NCBI RefSeq assembly: GCF_001665625.1
Contig: NZ_LZSY01000032.1
Location: 1 to 50,480, forward strand
Direction: 5' to 3'
DNA: 50,480 nt
Source: Mycolicibacterium peregrinum
GTDB taxonomy: Bacteria; Actinomycetota; Actinomycetes; Mycobacteriales; Mycobacteriaceae
Of this stretch, positions 1-7,961 are shown piece by piece. The number at the start of each line of letters is the position of its first letter. Position 1 is the first letter of the stretch. Under the pieces are notes generated by a model. It searched no databases and was not told where the DNA came from. It saw only the letters and a list, made by a program, of their open reading frames with translations. The translations under genes were made by a program, and so were the position numbers.

Positions 1-191
1 TGCGCGGCGGCCGAGTAGAACGCGTTGGCCCACCCGCTGATCGACAGGTTCCACAGGTAGAGCACCGCGGTGCCGGCCAACAGCAGGCCCACCGCGATGC
101 GCTGGGTGATCGGGGTCGAGTTGCGGGGCTTCGACTCCTCGGGTGTCGCCGCCGGCACCTCGGCAGCGGGATGCGCGGCAACAAGGGTCAC
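1..191 (-). CDS. Glycosyltransferase family 39 protein, N-terminal fragment
   Basis: Reading the minus strand from a GTG at 191 gives about 63 residues before the window ends: a short polar N-terminus, then a first membrane segment followed by LYLWNLSISGWANAFYSAAA. That block is characteristic of actinobacterial membrane glycosyltransferases of the GT39/ArnT-PMT superfamily, which move sugars from polyprenyl carriers at the cell surface; this is family knowledge, and the substrate cannot be read here. The start lies 22 bp after the sensor kinase stop, so it is probably the third gene of a response regulator-kinase-glycosyltransferase operon, suggesting envelope modification as an output. The rest of the gene lies outside the window. 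Confidence 0.75.
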   Translation of the reverse strand, partial: MTLVAAHPAAEVPAATPEESKPRNSTPITQRIAVGLLLAGTAVLYLWNLSISGWANAFYSAAA

Positions 192-213
192 GTTCTCATC
201 GTTGCCGTGGCCG

Positions 214-1818
214 CTAGGTGCCGGATTGGTCCGTCCTGTGCGTGCCCTGTGAGCTGACGACCGGCAGCCGCACCACGAATTCGGTCGAGCCCGCGGTACT
301 GCTCACCGCGATGGTGCCGCCGTGCGCCTTGAGCACCGCGGCCACGATCGCCAGCCCCAACCCGGTGCTGCCCTCCCTTCGTGACCGCGACGAGTCTCCG
401 CGGGCGAACCGTTCGAACACGTCGGGCAGCAGTGTTGCGGGTATGCCAGGACCGTCGTCTGCGACGCTCAGCAGCACCGCATCCCGGTCGGGTTTCAGCG
501 ACACCGTGACCGAGGTGCCCGACGGGGTGTGTGTTCGGGCGTTGGCCAGCAGGTTGGCCAGCACCTGGTGCAGCCTGGCCTCGTCGCCTTCAACCACCAC
601 CGGTTCCTCGGGTAGATCCAACGCCCACTGATGGTCCGGGCCGGCGATGTGGGCGTCACTCACCGAGTCGACGATCAGCCTGGACAGATCCACGCTGTCG
701 CGCTCCAGAGGCCGGCCGGCATCGAGGCGCGCCAACAGCAGCATGTCCTCGACCAGTTGCGTCATCCGCGTGGTCTCGGACTCCACCCGGTTCATCGCAT
801 GGGCCACGTCGGCGGGCAGGTCATCACGTTTGCGCTGGGCCAGCTCGGTATAGCCCCGGATCGCCGCCAGGGGCGTTCGCAACTCATGGCTGGCGTCGGC
901 GACGAATTGACGCACCCGCGTCTCACTGGCGTGCCGGGCCGACAGCGCGCTGGCGATGCGGTCGAGCATCCGGTTCAGCGAGGTACCGAGCTGACCCACC
1001 TCCGTGTGGGCACTGGCGGGGTCGACCGGCACGATCGGTGTCGGCAACTCCACCTCGCCGCGGTCGAGTTCGAGATCGGCCACCCGGCGTGCCGCCGCCG
1101 AGACGCGAGACAGCGGGGCGAGTTGGCGCCGCAGGATCAGGATGCCCGCTGTCGTCGCGGCGATGAGCGCGATGGCGGCCAGTACACAGAACATGCCGAG
1201 GACCCACAGCAGAGTGTCGTCGACGACGGCCGTCGGCAGCCCGGTCACGATGGTCTGCGGGCCGCCGTGACGCGGGTGCAGGCCGATGAGCCGGTAGCGG
1301 CCCAGTCCGTCGAGGTCCACGGTTTCGGGTTCCCGGGTCGCCGGCACCTGGGACAGCTGGACGGCCGCGGCCGCACTGACCTCGACGCGGTCGCCGTCGG
1401 CGGTGATGACCCCTGCGTCCACCGGACGGTTCGGCGCCACCACCGCTCCGACCGTGCGGGCGGCCTGCCCCGGGGCATTGAGGAATCCGGGTCCCGGCCC
1501 CTCCTCAGGGTCGAACGGAACCCGGTGATGACGGTGCATTCCCGGCGGGGGTGGGGTTCCCGGTGGTGGCGGCGGCAATTCGAAGATGGCAGCCGAGCGG
1601 CGGCCGGCCTCGATCAGTTGATCGTCGAGCTGGTTCATCAAAAACCGTTGCAGCGCAAACTCTGTCGCCACTCCGATACTGGCGCACACCACCGCCAGCA
1701 GGGCCACCTGGGTGACCACCAGCCGGGCCCGCAGCGTCCAGGTCCGCGGTGACCACCAGCGGGTGACGCTTGCCCCGGCCGTCACCTCAGCGCGCGGGCC
1801 GGAGGACATAACCCGCAC
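214..1818 (-). CDS. Sensor histidine kinase (PhoR/TcrY-like)
   Basis: A 534-residue membrane kinase, partner of the upstream response regulator. Visible parts: TM1 at about 33-55, an extracytoplasmic domain of about 145 residues with a Pro-rich and His-rich stretch (PPPPPG..GMHRHH, about 82-99), TM2 at about 203-230, HAMP, HisKA with the phospho-acceptor His311 in DASHELRTPL, and an HATPase_c domain with GDE..LHQVLANLL, DDGPGIP and GSTGLGLAIV motifs. The length is close to mycobacterial PhoR and TcrY (roughly 475-485) with a longer N-terminus. The start is uncertain: GTG 1818, ATG 1809 and GTG 1785 (one base after the regulator stop) are all in frame. The His-rich periplasmic loop could sense a metal or pH, but that is inference. 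Confidence 0.9.
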   Translation of the reverse strand: MRVMSSGPRAEVTAGASVTRWWSPRTWTLRARLVVTQVALLAVVCASIGVATEFALQRFLMNQLDDQLIEAGRRSAAIFELPPPPPGTPPPPGMHRHHRVPFDPEEGPGPGFLNAPGQAARTVGAVVAPNRPVDAGVITADGDRVEVSAAAAVQLSQVPATREPETVDLDGLGRYRLIGLHPRHGGPQTIVTGLPTAVVDDTLLWVLGMFCVLAAIALIAATTAGILILRRQLAPLSRVSAAARRVADLELDRGEVELPTPIVPVDPASAHTEVGQLGTSLNRMLDRIASALSARHASETRVRQFVADASHELRTPLAAIRGYTELAQRKRDDLPADVAHAMNRVESETTRMTQLVEDMLLLARLDAGRPLERDSVDLSRLIVDSVSDAHIAGPDHQWALDLPEEPVVVEGDEARLHQVLANLLANARTHTPSGTSVTVSLKPDRDAVLLSVADDGPGIPATLLPDVFERFARGDSSRSRREGSTGLGLAIVAAVLKAHGGTIAVSSTAGSTEFVVRLPVVSSQGTHRTDQSGT

Positions 1819-2539
1819 CGCGCAGCGTGTGGATCATCGGTTCCCGTCCGCTGTCGATCTTCTTGCGCAGATACGAGACGTACAGCTCGACGATGTTGGA
1901 CCGGCCGCCGAAGTCGTAGCTCCACACCCGGTCGAGGATCTGGGCCTTGCTCAGGACCCGCTTGGCGTTGCGCATCATGAAGCGCAGGAGTTCGAACTCG
2001 GTGGCGGTCAGGGTGATCGGATCACCGGCCCGGGTCACCTCATGGCTGTCCTCGTCGAGCACGAGATCGCCGACGACGATCTTGGCGCCGCCGTCCTCAC
2101 TGGTGACTCCGGTGCGCCGCAGCAGTGCCCGCAACCGCAGCACCACTTCCTCGAGGCTGAACGGTTTGGTGACGTAGTCGTCGCCGCCGGCGGTGAGGCC
2201 CGCGATGCGGTCCTCCACCGAATCCTTGGCGGTCAGCAGCAGCAGAGGCAGGCCGGGAATCTGTTCCCGCAGTTTGCGCAGGACGTCCAGACCACTCATG
2301 TCGGGCAGCATCACGTCGAGGACGACCACATCGGGCGGGCTGTCCCGGGCAGCGGCGATGGCGCTCGCGCCGTCACCTGCCGTCGCGATGTCCCAGCCCT
2401 CATAGCGCAGCGCCATCGACACCAGTTCCGCCAGTACGGGTTCGTCGTCGACTACCAGGACCTGGATCGGATTGCCATCGGCGCGGCGCATGACGGCGCG
2501 CCCGGACTCGGAATCGGTGCCATTGGTCGTGCTGCTCAC
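1787..2539 (-). CDS. OmpR/PhoB-family response regulator (PhoP/TcrX-like)
   Basis: About 250 residues from a GTG at 2539 (ATG 2491 is an alternative that still keeps the receiver intact). The receiver has VLVVDDEP, the phosphorylation Asp75 in VVVLDVMLPDMSG, Thr103 and Lys125 (LLLTAKD, DDYVTKPFSLEEVVLRLRAL). The C-terminal winged helix ends in SYLRKKIDSG..HTLRGAGYVLR, very like mycobacterial PhoP and TcrX; I cannot separate the two without alignment, so no symbol is given. It overlaps the kinase start. The intergenic region upstream carries two candidate PhoP-type boxes, one facing this gene, consistent with autoregulation; a third such box precedes the small secreted gene at 4025. Confidence 0.92.
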   Translation of the reverse strand: MSSTTNGTDSESGRAVMRRADGNPIQVLVVDDEPVLAELVSMALRYEGWDIATAGDGASAIAAARDSPPDVVVLDVMLPDMSGLDVLRKLREQIPGLPLLLLTAKDSVEDRIAGLTAGGDDYVTKPFSLEEVVLRLRALLRRTGVTSEDGGAKIVVGDLVLDEDSHEVTRAGDPITLTATEFELLRFMMRNAKRVLSKAQILDRVWSYDFGGRSNIVELYVSYLRKKIDSGREPMIHTLRGAGYVLRPAR

Positions 2540-2582
2540 CCGCTCATTATTCGTCCGTTCGTTAGGCCCCGACTGAGCGCTT

Positions 2583-2600
2583 TCTATGTGCCGGCTGTGA
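2583..2600 (-). promoter_or_regulatory. Candidate PhoP-type box facing the response regulator
   Basis: On the minus strand the site reads TCACAGC-CGGC-ACATAGA: two 7-bp half sites separated by 4 bp, the architecture reported for the M. tuberculosis PhoP box (direct repeat of TCACAGC with a 4-bp spacer). The first half is a perfect match, the second is degenerate. It lies 44 bp upstream of the response regulator start at 2539. Binding is inferred. Confidence 0.5.
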
Positions 2601-2629
2601 AACAGCGCCACATCTGCGCCAGAGCCCGC

Positions 2630-2647
2630 ACACAGCCGGCACACAGC
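2630..2647 (+). promoter_or_regulatory. Candidate PhoP-type box facing the secreted-protein gene
   Basis: Reads ACACAGC-CGGC-ACACAGC: an exact 11-bp direct repeat, each half differing from TCACAGC by one base. It ends 22 bp before the ATG at 2670. Together with the oppositely oriented box at 2583-2600 it forms an inverted pair sharing CACAGCCGGCACA. Regulation by the adjacent response regulator is inferred from architecture and position. Confidence 0.5.
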
Positions 2648-2669
2648 CGGCCCCGGCAACGTGGACCAT

Positions 2670-3125
2670 ATGAGCATCCGACCCGCTGTTGCCTCAGTCG
2701 GCATCGCGGCGGCCATTGCTGGGCTCGGCGGCGCGGCGGTGTATGCCGCCACCGATACGCAGGGCCCTGGCCACCACGGTCCGCCCAATGCAGAGGGCGG
2801 GCCCCCGCGCTGGATGGGCGGGCCGGGAATGGACGGACAACCCCACGACGGGACCGATCCCGCCACGATCCACAGCGAGGCCGTGCTGACCGAAGGCGGC
2901 GGCTACCGTACGACGCTGTTTCAAACCGGCACGATCACCGAGCTGTCCGCAACGTCGGTCACGGTGCGCAGCAACGACGGATTCACCCAGAGCTACGCCC
3001 TGCCTGATGCCGTCAAACCGCTGTACGGAGTCAACGACCGGGTCCTGATCCGAGCCACCCGCACCGGGTCGGCATCGACGGACAAGCCGACTGTCACCAG
3101 CATCGGCGAGGCACCCCGCCCCTAG
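2670..3125 (+). CDS. Small exported protein, DUF5666-like
   Basis: About 151 residues from ATG 2670 (an in-frame GTG at 2661 is possible). The N-terminus SIRPAVASVGIAAAIAGLGGAAVYA looks like a signal peptide or anchor; then comes a Gly/Pro/His/Met-rich linker (GPGHHGPPNAEGGPPRWMGGPGMDGQPHDG) and a small beta-rich domain (TGTITELSATSVTVRSNDG..YALP, then NDRVLIRATRTG) that resembles DUF5666/OB-like exported domains. Function is unknown. It is divergent from the two-component operon and has a PhoP-like box upstream, so it is a plausible target. Its TAG stop shares a CTAG with the opposing gene. Confidence 0.75.
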   Translation: MSIRPAVASVGIAAAIAGLGGAAVYAATDTQGPGHHGPPNAEGGPPRWMGGPGMDGQPHDGTDPATIHSEAVLTEGGGYRTTLFQTGTITELSATSVTVRSNDGFTQSYALPDAVKPLYGVNDRVLIRATRTGSASTDKPTVTSIGEAPRP

Positions 3126-3361
3126 CCGTTGCCGTACCCGTCGGGCAGGTCCACCTTCACCTTCGGCTTGGCGAACGATGTCTCGAGTTCGGTGGGAGCC
3201 GTTGTCTTCGTTACGGTTTCACCAACATTGACGGCCGGGACCGCGCCACTGCTCGGCGCCTCGGCCACCATCGCACCGAATGCGCCCATCGCTGCAAGTG
3301 CGATCGCCCCGACACCGGCCATCGCGTACTTGGTCCGCTTGTTGCGTTCGTCTCCTGTCAC
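3122..3361 (-). CDS. Small exported protein, ETTxPT-motif family member 1
   Basis: 79 residues from a GTG at 3361 preceded by a good ribosome site (GGGAGG, 5-nt spacing). A basic N-terminus (DERNKRTKY) and one hydrophobic segment (AMAGVGAIALAAMGAFGAMVAEA) suggest export or a single membrane anchor; the mature part carries NVGETVTKTTAPTELETSFAKP. The same motif, GxTxTxTTxPTxxxxS, appears in the next two genes upstream, so the three are tandem paralogues. I do not know a function. Stop codon TAG lies in a CTAG shared with the convergent gene. Confidence 0.7.
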   Translation of the reverse strand: MTGDERNKRTKYAMAGVGAIALAAMGAFGAMVAEAPSSGAVPAVNVGETVTKTTAPTELETSFAKPKVKVDLPDGYGNG

Positions 3362-3373
3362 AGAGACCTCCCT

Positions 3374-3418
3374 ACCGGGGCCTGCGGGCGAGGTAAACCC
3401 GACTTCGCAGGCCCCGGT
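3374..3418 (-). terminator. 13-bp perfect stem between two small paralogues
   Basis: ACCGGGGCCTGCG (3374-3386) pairs perfectly with CGCAGGCCCCGGT (3406-3418) across a 19-nt loop. On the minus strand it follows the stop of the gene at 3437 and ends 12 nt before the start at 3361, directly upstream of its ribosome site. It lacks a U tract, so it may be a GC-only mycobacterial terminator, an attenuator or an RNA-processing site. Confidence 0.6.
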
Positions 3419-3436
3419 CGGCGAGATCAGCCGCGA

Positions 3437-3697
3437 TCAGTGTGGCGTGGCAAACCCCGACGGGGTGGTCGCCGAGACCGACGGAGTGCCCTTCGAGGTC
3501 TCAGGGGCTGTCGGCGGAGTCGTCTCGGTAACCGTTTGTCCAGTGGTGATGACAGGTGGTTCCTCCCGCTGCTGGGCTCCGGCGACGCCTCCGCCCATCG
3601 CGACTCCGAGCACGGCGGTAGCTAACCCACCGATCGCGCCCATTCCGGCAGTGACCAATTTCAGATTTCGCTGAATGTTTTCCTTCGCGCTACCCAA
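3437..3697 (-). CDS. Small exported protein, ETTPPTAP-motif family member 2
   Basis: 86 residues using a TTG start at 3697; this start is chosen because GGAGGT stands 7 nt upstream, whereas the longer in-frame reading would put that ribosome site inside the gene. Sequence begins GSAKENIQRNLKLVTAG, then a hydrophobic export segment ending GGGVAGAQ, a likely signal peptidase site. The mature part holds TTGQTVTETTPPTAPETSKGTP and ends ATTPSGFATPH, closely matching the gene at 3771-4025 (TPPSGFAVTH). Tandem paralogue of its two neighbours, function unknown; probably cell-wall associated or secreted. Confidence 0.72.
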   Translation of the reverse strand: MGSAKENIQRNLKLVTAGMGAIGGLATAVLGVAMGGGVAGAQQREEPPVITTGQTVTETTPPTAPETSKGTPSVSATTPSGFATPH

Positions 3698-3770
3698 TGC
3701 GCTCACCTCCGCGCGACGTATAGCCACGGCGGGTGGCGGTGAAACCACTACCCGGCACTTTGCGCAGTGA

Positions 3771-4025
3771 TCAGTGCGTGACGGCGAACCCGGACGGCGG
3801 CGTGTAGCCCCTCATCGCAGGCACTGCCATCGAAACCTGCGGTGCAGTCGGAGGCGTCGTCTCCGTGCTGGTCTGGCCGACGTTCATGTGGGATCCGGAA
3901 GCCAGGGACTCGCCGGCCCCCGAGTGAACGTCCGAGACCGCTCCGAACACGCCCAGCCCCACCACGGCCGCACCACCGGCGACCGCAGCGATCACTTTCA
4001 CATTCTTCAGTCCGCTGACCTTCAT
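3771..4025 (-). CDS. Small exported protein, ETTPPTAP-motif family member 3
   Basis: 84 residues from ATG 4025. N-terminus KVSGLKNVKVIAAVAGGAAVVGLGVFGAVSDVHSGAG is a short basic region plus hydrophobic segment; the mature part holds NVGQTSTETTPPTAPQVSMAVP and ends TPPSGFAVTH. First of three tandem minus-strand paralogues. A PhoP-like repeat lies 22 bp upstream (4048-4065). No catalytic motif, no cysteine, function unknown. The divergent neighbour is oppB. Confidence 0.72.
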   Translation of the reverse strand: MKVSGLKNVKVIAAVAGGAAVVGLGVFGAVSDVHSGAGESLASGSHMNVGQTSTETTPPTAPQVSMAVPAMRGYTPPSGFAVTH

Positions 4026-4047
4026 GTATTTCAGTGAACGCCTGATT

Positions 4048-4065
4048 GCTATGCCGAAGCTGTGA
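4048..4065 (-). promoter_or_regulatory. Candidate PhoP-type box upstream of the small paralogue cluster
   Basis: On the minus strand: TCACAGC-TTCG-GCATAGC. The first half is a perfect TCACAGC, the second matches at five of seven positions, and its CATAG core is shared with the second half of the site at 2583-2600. It ends 22 bp before the ATG at 4025, nearly the same distance as the 2630-2647 box from its gene. Confidence 0.42.
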
Positions 4066-4187
4066 GCCGACTACCAGTTACCCATCGAGCGCGGGGCGCG
4101 CCGAACCTCACATCACCGCGATGACCGGGTTCCGGTGCCCGGCTGCTCTACCCTGTCTGGCATGCAGCCGTGGGCAGGAACAACCGG

Positions 4188-5165
4188 ATGACGCGCTTTC
4201 TGGCGCGCCGGCTGCTCAACTACATCGTGTTGCTGGCCCTGGCATCGTTCCTGACGTTCACGCTGACGTCGCTGAACTTCAAACCCCTCGACAGCCTCGA
4301 GCAGCGCAATCCGCGGCCGCCGCAATCCGCGATCGACGCCAAAGCCGCTGAACTCGGCCTCGACCAGCCCATTCCGCTCCGCTATGCGAACTGGGCAGCC
4401 GACGCGGTCCGCGGCGACTTCGGAACCACGGTGACCGGCCAGCCGGTGGTCGACGAGTTGTGGCGACGCATCGGGGTGACCCTGCGCCTGCTCGTCATCG
4501 GCGCGATCTCGGGCGCGGTGATCGGCGTGGTGGTCGGCGCGTGGGGAGCGATCCGCCAGTACCGGCTGTCGGACCGCGTCATCACCGTGCTGTCCCTACT
4601 GGTGATCAGCACGCCGTCCTTCGTGATCGCCAACATGCTGATCCTGGCCGCACTCAACGTGAACTCGATTCTCGGCGTGCAAATTTTCGAGTACACGGGG
4701 GAAACGGCGCCGGTGCCCGTCGGCGGCGCCTGGGACCAGTTCGTCGACCGGCTGCAGCACCTCGTGCTGCCGACGTTCACCCTGGCCCTGATGGCCATCG
4801 CCGGCTACAGCCGGTACCAGCGCAACGCGATGCTCGACGTGCTCGGCCAGGACTTCATCCGCACCGCCCGGGCCAAGGGGCTGACCCGACGTCGCGCCCT
4901 GTTCAAACACGGGCTGCGGACCGCACTCATTCCGATGGCCACCCTGTTCGCCTACGGGGTGGCCGGGCTGGTAACCGGTTCGGTGTTCGTCGAGAAGATC
5001 TTCGGCTGGCACGGGATGGGCGAATGGGTGGTGCAGGGCATCGCCACCCAGGACACCAACATCATCGCGGCGATCACGGTGTTCACCGGGACCGTGATCC
5101 TGGTCGCCGGCCTGCTCTCCGACGTCATCTACGCGATGCTCGACCCGAGGGTGCGAGTCACATGA
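4188..5165 (+). CDS. oppB: Oligopeptide ABC transporter permease OppB
   Basis: 325 residues from ATG 4188 (an in-frame GTG at 4170 would add six). The sequence has the DppB/OppB N-terminal TM ([22 protein letters not shown]), a periplasmic loop, five further helices and the EAA-loop equivalent in [26 protein letters not shown], where the permease contacts the ATPase. M. tuberculosis OppB (Rv1283c) is the same length as I recall it. First gene of oppB-oppC-oppD with ATGA overlaps, so subunit synthesis is coupled. The system imports oligopeptides; in M. tuberculosis it has been linked to glutathione and bradykinin uptake. Confidence 0.93.
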   Translation: MTRFLARRLLNYIVLLALASFLTFTLTSLNFKPLDSLEQRNPRPPQSAIDAKAAELGLDQPIPLRYANWAADAVRGDFGTTVTGQPVVDELWRRIGVTLRLLVIGAISGAVIGVVVGAWGAIRQYRLSDRVITVLSLLVISTPSFVIANMLILAALNVNSILGVQIFEYTGETAPVPVGGAWDQFVDRLQHLVLPTFTLALMAIAGYSRYQRNAMLDVLGQDFIRTARAKGLTRRRALFKHGLRTALIPMATLFAYGVAGLVTGSVFVEKIFGWHGMGEWVVQGIATQDTNIIAAITVFTGTVILVAGLLSDVIYAMLDPRVRVT

Positions 5166-6112
5166 CCCAGACGTCTGCTCCCACCGGGGATGCCGCCGCG
5201 GCCCGCTCGGGCCTGCACACCGAGGAATTCGCCACCCGGCGCACCCTCGTGTTCCGCCGGTTCCTGCGCAACTGGCCCGCCGTGGTGTCGCTGACACTGC
5301 TGGTGATCATGTTCGTGGCCTGCTACGCGCTGCCTTCGGTGCTCCCCTACAGCTATTCGGACCTCGATTACTACGCGCTGCAGGAGCCGCCGTCGACCGA
5401 CCACTGGTTCGGCACGAACGCACTCGGGCAGGACATCTTCGCCCAAACCCTGCGCGGCATGCAGAAATCCATGCTCATCGGTGTGTGCGTGGCGTTCATC
5501 TCGACCGTCATCGCCGCCACGGTCGGCTCGGTCGCCGGATATTTCGGCGGCTGGCGCGACCGCACGCTCATGTGGATCGTCGACGTGTTGCTGGTGGTGC
5601 CCAGCTTCATCCTGATCGCGATCGTCACGCCCCGGTTGAGCCAGTCCGATCGGGTGTTCTGGCTGATCGTGCTGCTCTCGGCGTTCAGCTGGATGATCAG
5701 CTCCCGCATCGTGCGCGGGATGACGCTGAGCCTGCGGGAGCGCGAATTCGTCTTGGCTGCCCGCTATATGGGTGTCAGCAGCGCGCGCATCATCGTGCGG
5801 CACATCCTGCCGAACGTGGCGTCCATCCTGATCATCGACACCGCGCTCAACGTGGGAGTGGCGATCCTGTCCGAAACCGGTTTGAGCTACCTGGGATTCG
5901 GCATCCAGGCCCCCGACGTCTCGCTGGGCACGCTGATCGCCGACGGCACCAAGTCCGCCACCACCTTCCCCTGGGTGTTCTTGTTCCCGGCCGGGGTATT
6001 GGTACTGATCATCCTGTGCGCCAACCTGATCGGAGACGGCCTCCGCGACGCCCTCGACCCGGGCAGCGGCCGGTTGCGACGGCGGAGTCGGCGGAAGGGC
6101 GGCACCCGATGA
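5162..6112 (+). CDS. oppC: Oligopeptide ABC transporter permease OppC
   Basis: 316 residues from ATG 5162, overlapping the oppB stop by four bases. A cytoplasmic N-terminus of about 40 residues is followed by a first helix ([22 protein letters not shown]), the OppC_N-type [22 protein letters not shown] segment, and BPD_transp_1 helices with the coupling loop [28 protein letters not shown]. It pairs with OppB to form the translocation pore. Ends in a basic tail ([12 protein letters not shown]) that overlaps the oppD start by ATGA. Confidence 0.93.
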   Translation: MTQTSAPTGDAAAARSGLHTEEFATRRTLVFRRFLRNWPAVVSLTLLVIMFVACYALPSVLPYSYSDLDYYALQEPPSTDHWFGTNALGQDIFAQTLRGMQKSMLIGVCVAFISTVIAATVGSVAGYFGGWRDRTLMWIVDVLLVVPSFILIAIVTPRLSQSDRVFWLIVLLSAFSWMISSRIVRGMTLSLREREFVLAARYMGVSSARIIVRHILPNVASILIIDTALNVGVAILSETGLSYLGFGIQAPDVSLGTLIADGTKSATTFPWVFLFPAGVLVLIILCANLIGDGLRDALDPGSGRLRRRSRRKGGTR

Positions 6113-7959
6113 GCCGGCTACTCGAGGTATCTGATCTGACGGTGGACTTCCCTACCGACACCGACGCGGTACACGCGGTGCGGGGCCTGAACTTCCATGT
6201 GGATTCCGGTGAGGTGGTCGCGCTCGTCGGCGAGTCCGGTGCCGGGAAATCGGCCAGTGCCATGGCGGTGATCGGGTTGCTGCCCGAGTTCGCCGAGGTG
6301 TCCGGATCGGTGCGGCTGCGTGGCGAGGAACTGATCGGGTTGTCCGACGCGCAGCTGTCACGGGTCCGGGGCAACACCGTCGGCACGGTGTTCCAGGACC
6401 CGATGTCCGCACTCACGCCGGTCTACACCGTGGGTGATCAGATCGCCGAGGCGCTCGAAGCCCACAACCGCGATCTGGGGCGGCGCGCGGCGCGGTCCCG
6501 GGCCGTCGAACTGCTGGAGCTGGTCGGGATCGCCCAGCCGGAACAACGCGCCCGCTCGTTCCCGCACGAGTTGTCCGGCGGCGAACGCCAGCGGGTGGTC
6601 ATCGCCATCGCCATCGCCAACGATCCTGATCTGCTGATCTGCGATGAGCCCACCACCGCCCTCGACGTCACGGTCCAGGCCCAGATCCTCGACGTGCTCA
6701 AGACCGCGCGCGACGTCACCGGCGCCGGGGTGCTCATCATCACCCACGACCTCGGTGTGGTCGCCGAATTCGCCGACCGGGCACTCGTGATGTACGCCGG
6801 ACGGGCCGTCGAGGACGCTCCGGTGGCCAAGCTGTACGAGAACGCCCGGATGCCCTACACCGTCGGCCTACTCGGCTCGGTGCCACGCCTGGATGCCTCG
6901 CAGGGCACGCGTCTGGTCCCCATCCCTGGTGCACCGCCGTCGCTCACGACGGTACCGACCGGCTGCCCGTTCGCGCCCCGCTGCCCGCTGGCCATCGACG
7001 AATGTCTGGCCGCCGAGCCAGAACTCATCGAGCTGGCGCCGGATCACCATGCAGCCTGCATCCGCACCGATCAGGTGAGTGGGCGCAGTGCCGCCGAGAT
7101 CTACGGGTTGGCGGGCGGCCCCGAGACCGACGTCACCGCCCCGGAGAAGCTTTCCGGCGACGCCGATGTGGTACTGCGGGTGCGCGAGCTGACCAAGACC
7201 TACAAGCTCACCAAAGGCGTGGTGCTGCGCAGGCAGGTCGGTGAGGTCCGCGCGGTCGACAAGGTCAGCTTCGACCTGCGCAGCGGCCGCACCCTCGGCA
7301 TCGTCGGCGAGTCCGGATCGGGAAAATCCACCACCCTGCACGAGATCCTGAATCTGTCTGCACCGCAATCGGGCTCGATAGAAGTGCTCGGCTCGGACGT
7401 GGCCACCCTGGACCGCAAGACGCGGCGTACCCTGCGAACCGACCTTCAAGTGGTGTTCCAGGACCCCGTGGCTTCACTGGACCCGCGGTTGCCGGTCTCG
7501 GATGTGTTGGCAGAGCCGTTGACCGCCAATGGCTTCGACAAACCGCGCATCGACGGACGGGTGGCCGAGCTGCTCGAGTTGGTGGGCCTGCGACGCGCCG
7601 ACGCCGCCCGCTACCCGGCCGAGTTCTCCGGGGGACAGAAGCAGCGCATCGGGATCGCCCGTGCCCTGGCCCTGCAGCCCAAGATCATCGCGCTCGACGA
7701 GCCGGTCTCCGCGCTGGACGTCTCGATCCAGGCCGGGATCATCAACCTGCTGCTGGACCTGCAGGACCAGTTCGGCCTGGCCTACCTGTTCGTCTCCCAC
7801 GACCTGTCGGTGGTCAAACACCTGGCCCACGATGTCGCGGTGATGTACAAGGGCGCCGTCGTCGAACAGGGCTCAGGCGAGGAGGTGCTCGCCAACCCGC
7901 AGCACGCGTACACCCGCAAGCTGCTGGCCGCCGTGCCGCAACCAAAGCCGGCCGACTGA
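6109..7959 (+). CDS. oppD: Fused two-domain oligopeptide transporter ATPase OppD
   Basis: 616 residues carrying both ATPases of the transporter in one chain. NBD1: Walker A GESGAGKS (41-48), signature LSGGERQR (155-162), Walker B LLICDEPT (about 175-182). NBD2: Walker [10 protein letters not shown] (400-408), signature FSGGQKQR (506-513), Walker [10 protein letters not shown] (about 526-534). Between them is the oligopeptide-transporter C-terminal motif with Cys286, Cys292, Cys299 and Cys317 (CPFAPRC..DEC..HHAAC); this cluster is reported to hold a 4Fe-4S centre in the M. tuberculosis protein. The fused form is typical of mycobacteria. The stop lies 2 bp from the stop of the opposing gene. 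Confidence 0.94.
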   Translation: MSRLLEVSDLTVDFPTDTDAVHAVRGLNFHVDSGEVVALVGESGAGKSASAMAVIGLLPEFAEVSGSVRLRGEELIGLSDAQLSRVRGNTVGTVFQDPMSALTPVYTVGDQIAEALEAHNRDLGRRAARSRAVELLELVGIAQPEQRARSFPHELSGGERQRVVIAIAIANDPDLLICDEPTTALDVTVQAQILDVLKTARDVTGAGVLIITHDLGVVAEFADRALVMYAGRAVEDAPVAKLYENARMPYTVGLLGSVPRLDASQGTRLVPIPGAPPSLTTVPTGCPFAPRCPLAIDECLAAEPELIELAPDHHAACIRTDQVSGRSAAEIYGLAGGPETDVTAPEKLSGDADVVLRVRELTKTYKLTKGVVLRRQVGEVRAVDKVSFDLRSGRTLGIVGESGSGKSTTLHEILNLSAPQSGSIEVLGSDVATLDRKTRRTLRTDLQVVFQDPVASLDPRLPVSDVLAEPLTANGFDKPRIDGRVAELLELVGLRRADAARYPAEFSGGQKQRIGIARALALQPKIIALDEPVSALDVSIQAGIINLLLDLQDQFGLAYLFVSHDLSVVKHLAHDVAVMYKGAVVEQGSGEEVLANPQHAYTRKLLAAVPQPKPAD

Positions 7960-7961
7960 GT

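Noticed and set aside
4460..5161. Upstream extension of oppC in the frame overlapping oppB
   Set aside because: Arg/His-rich shadow translation; the OppC family start and the ATGA overlap place the start at 5162.
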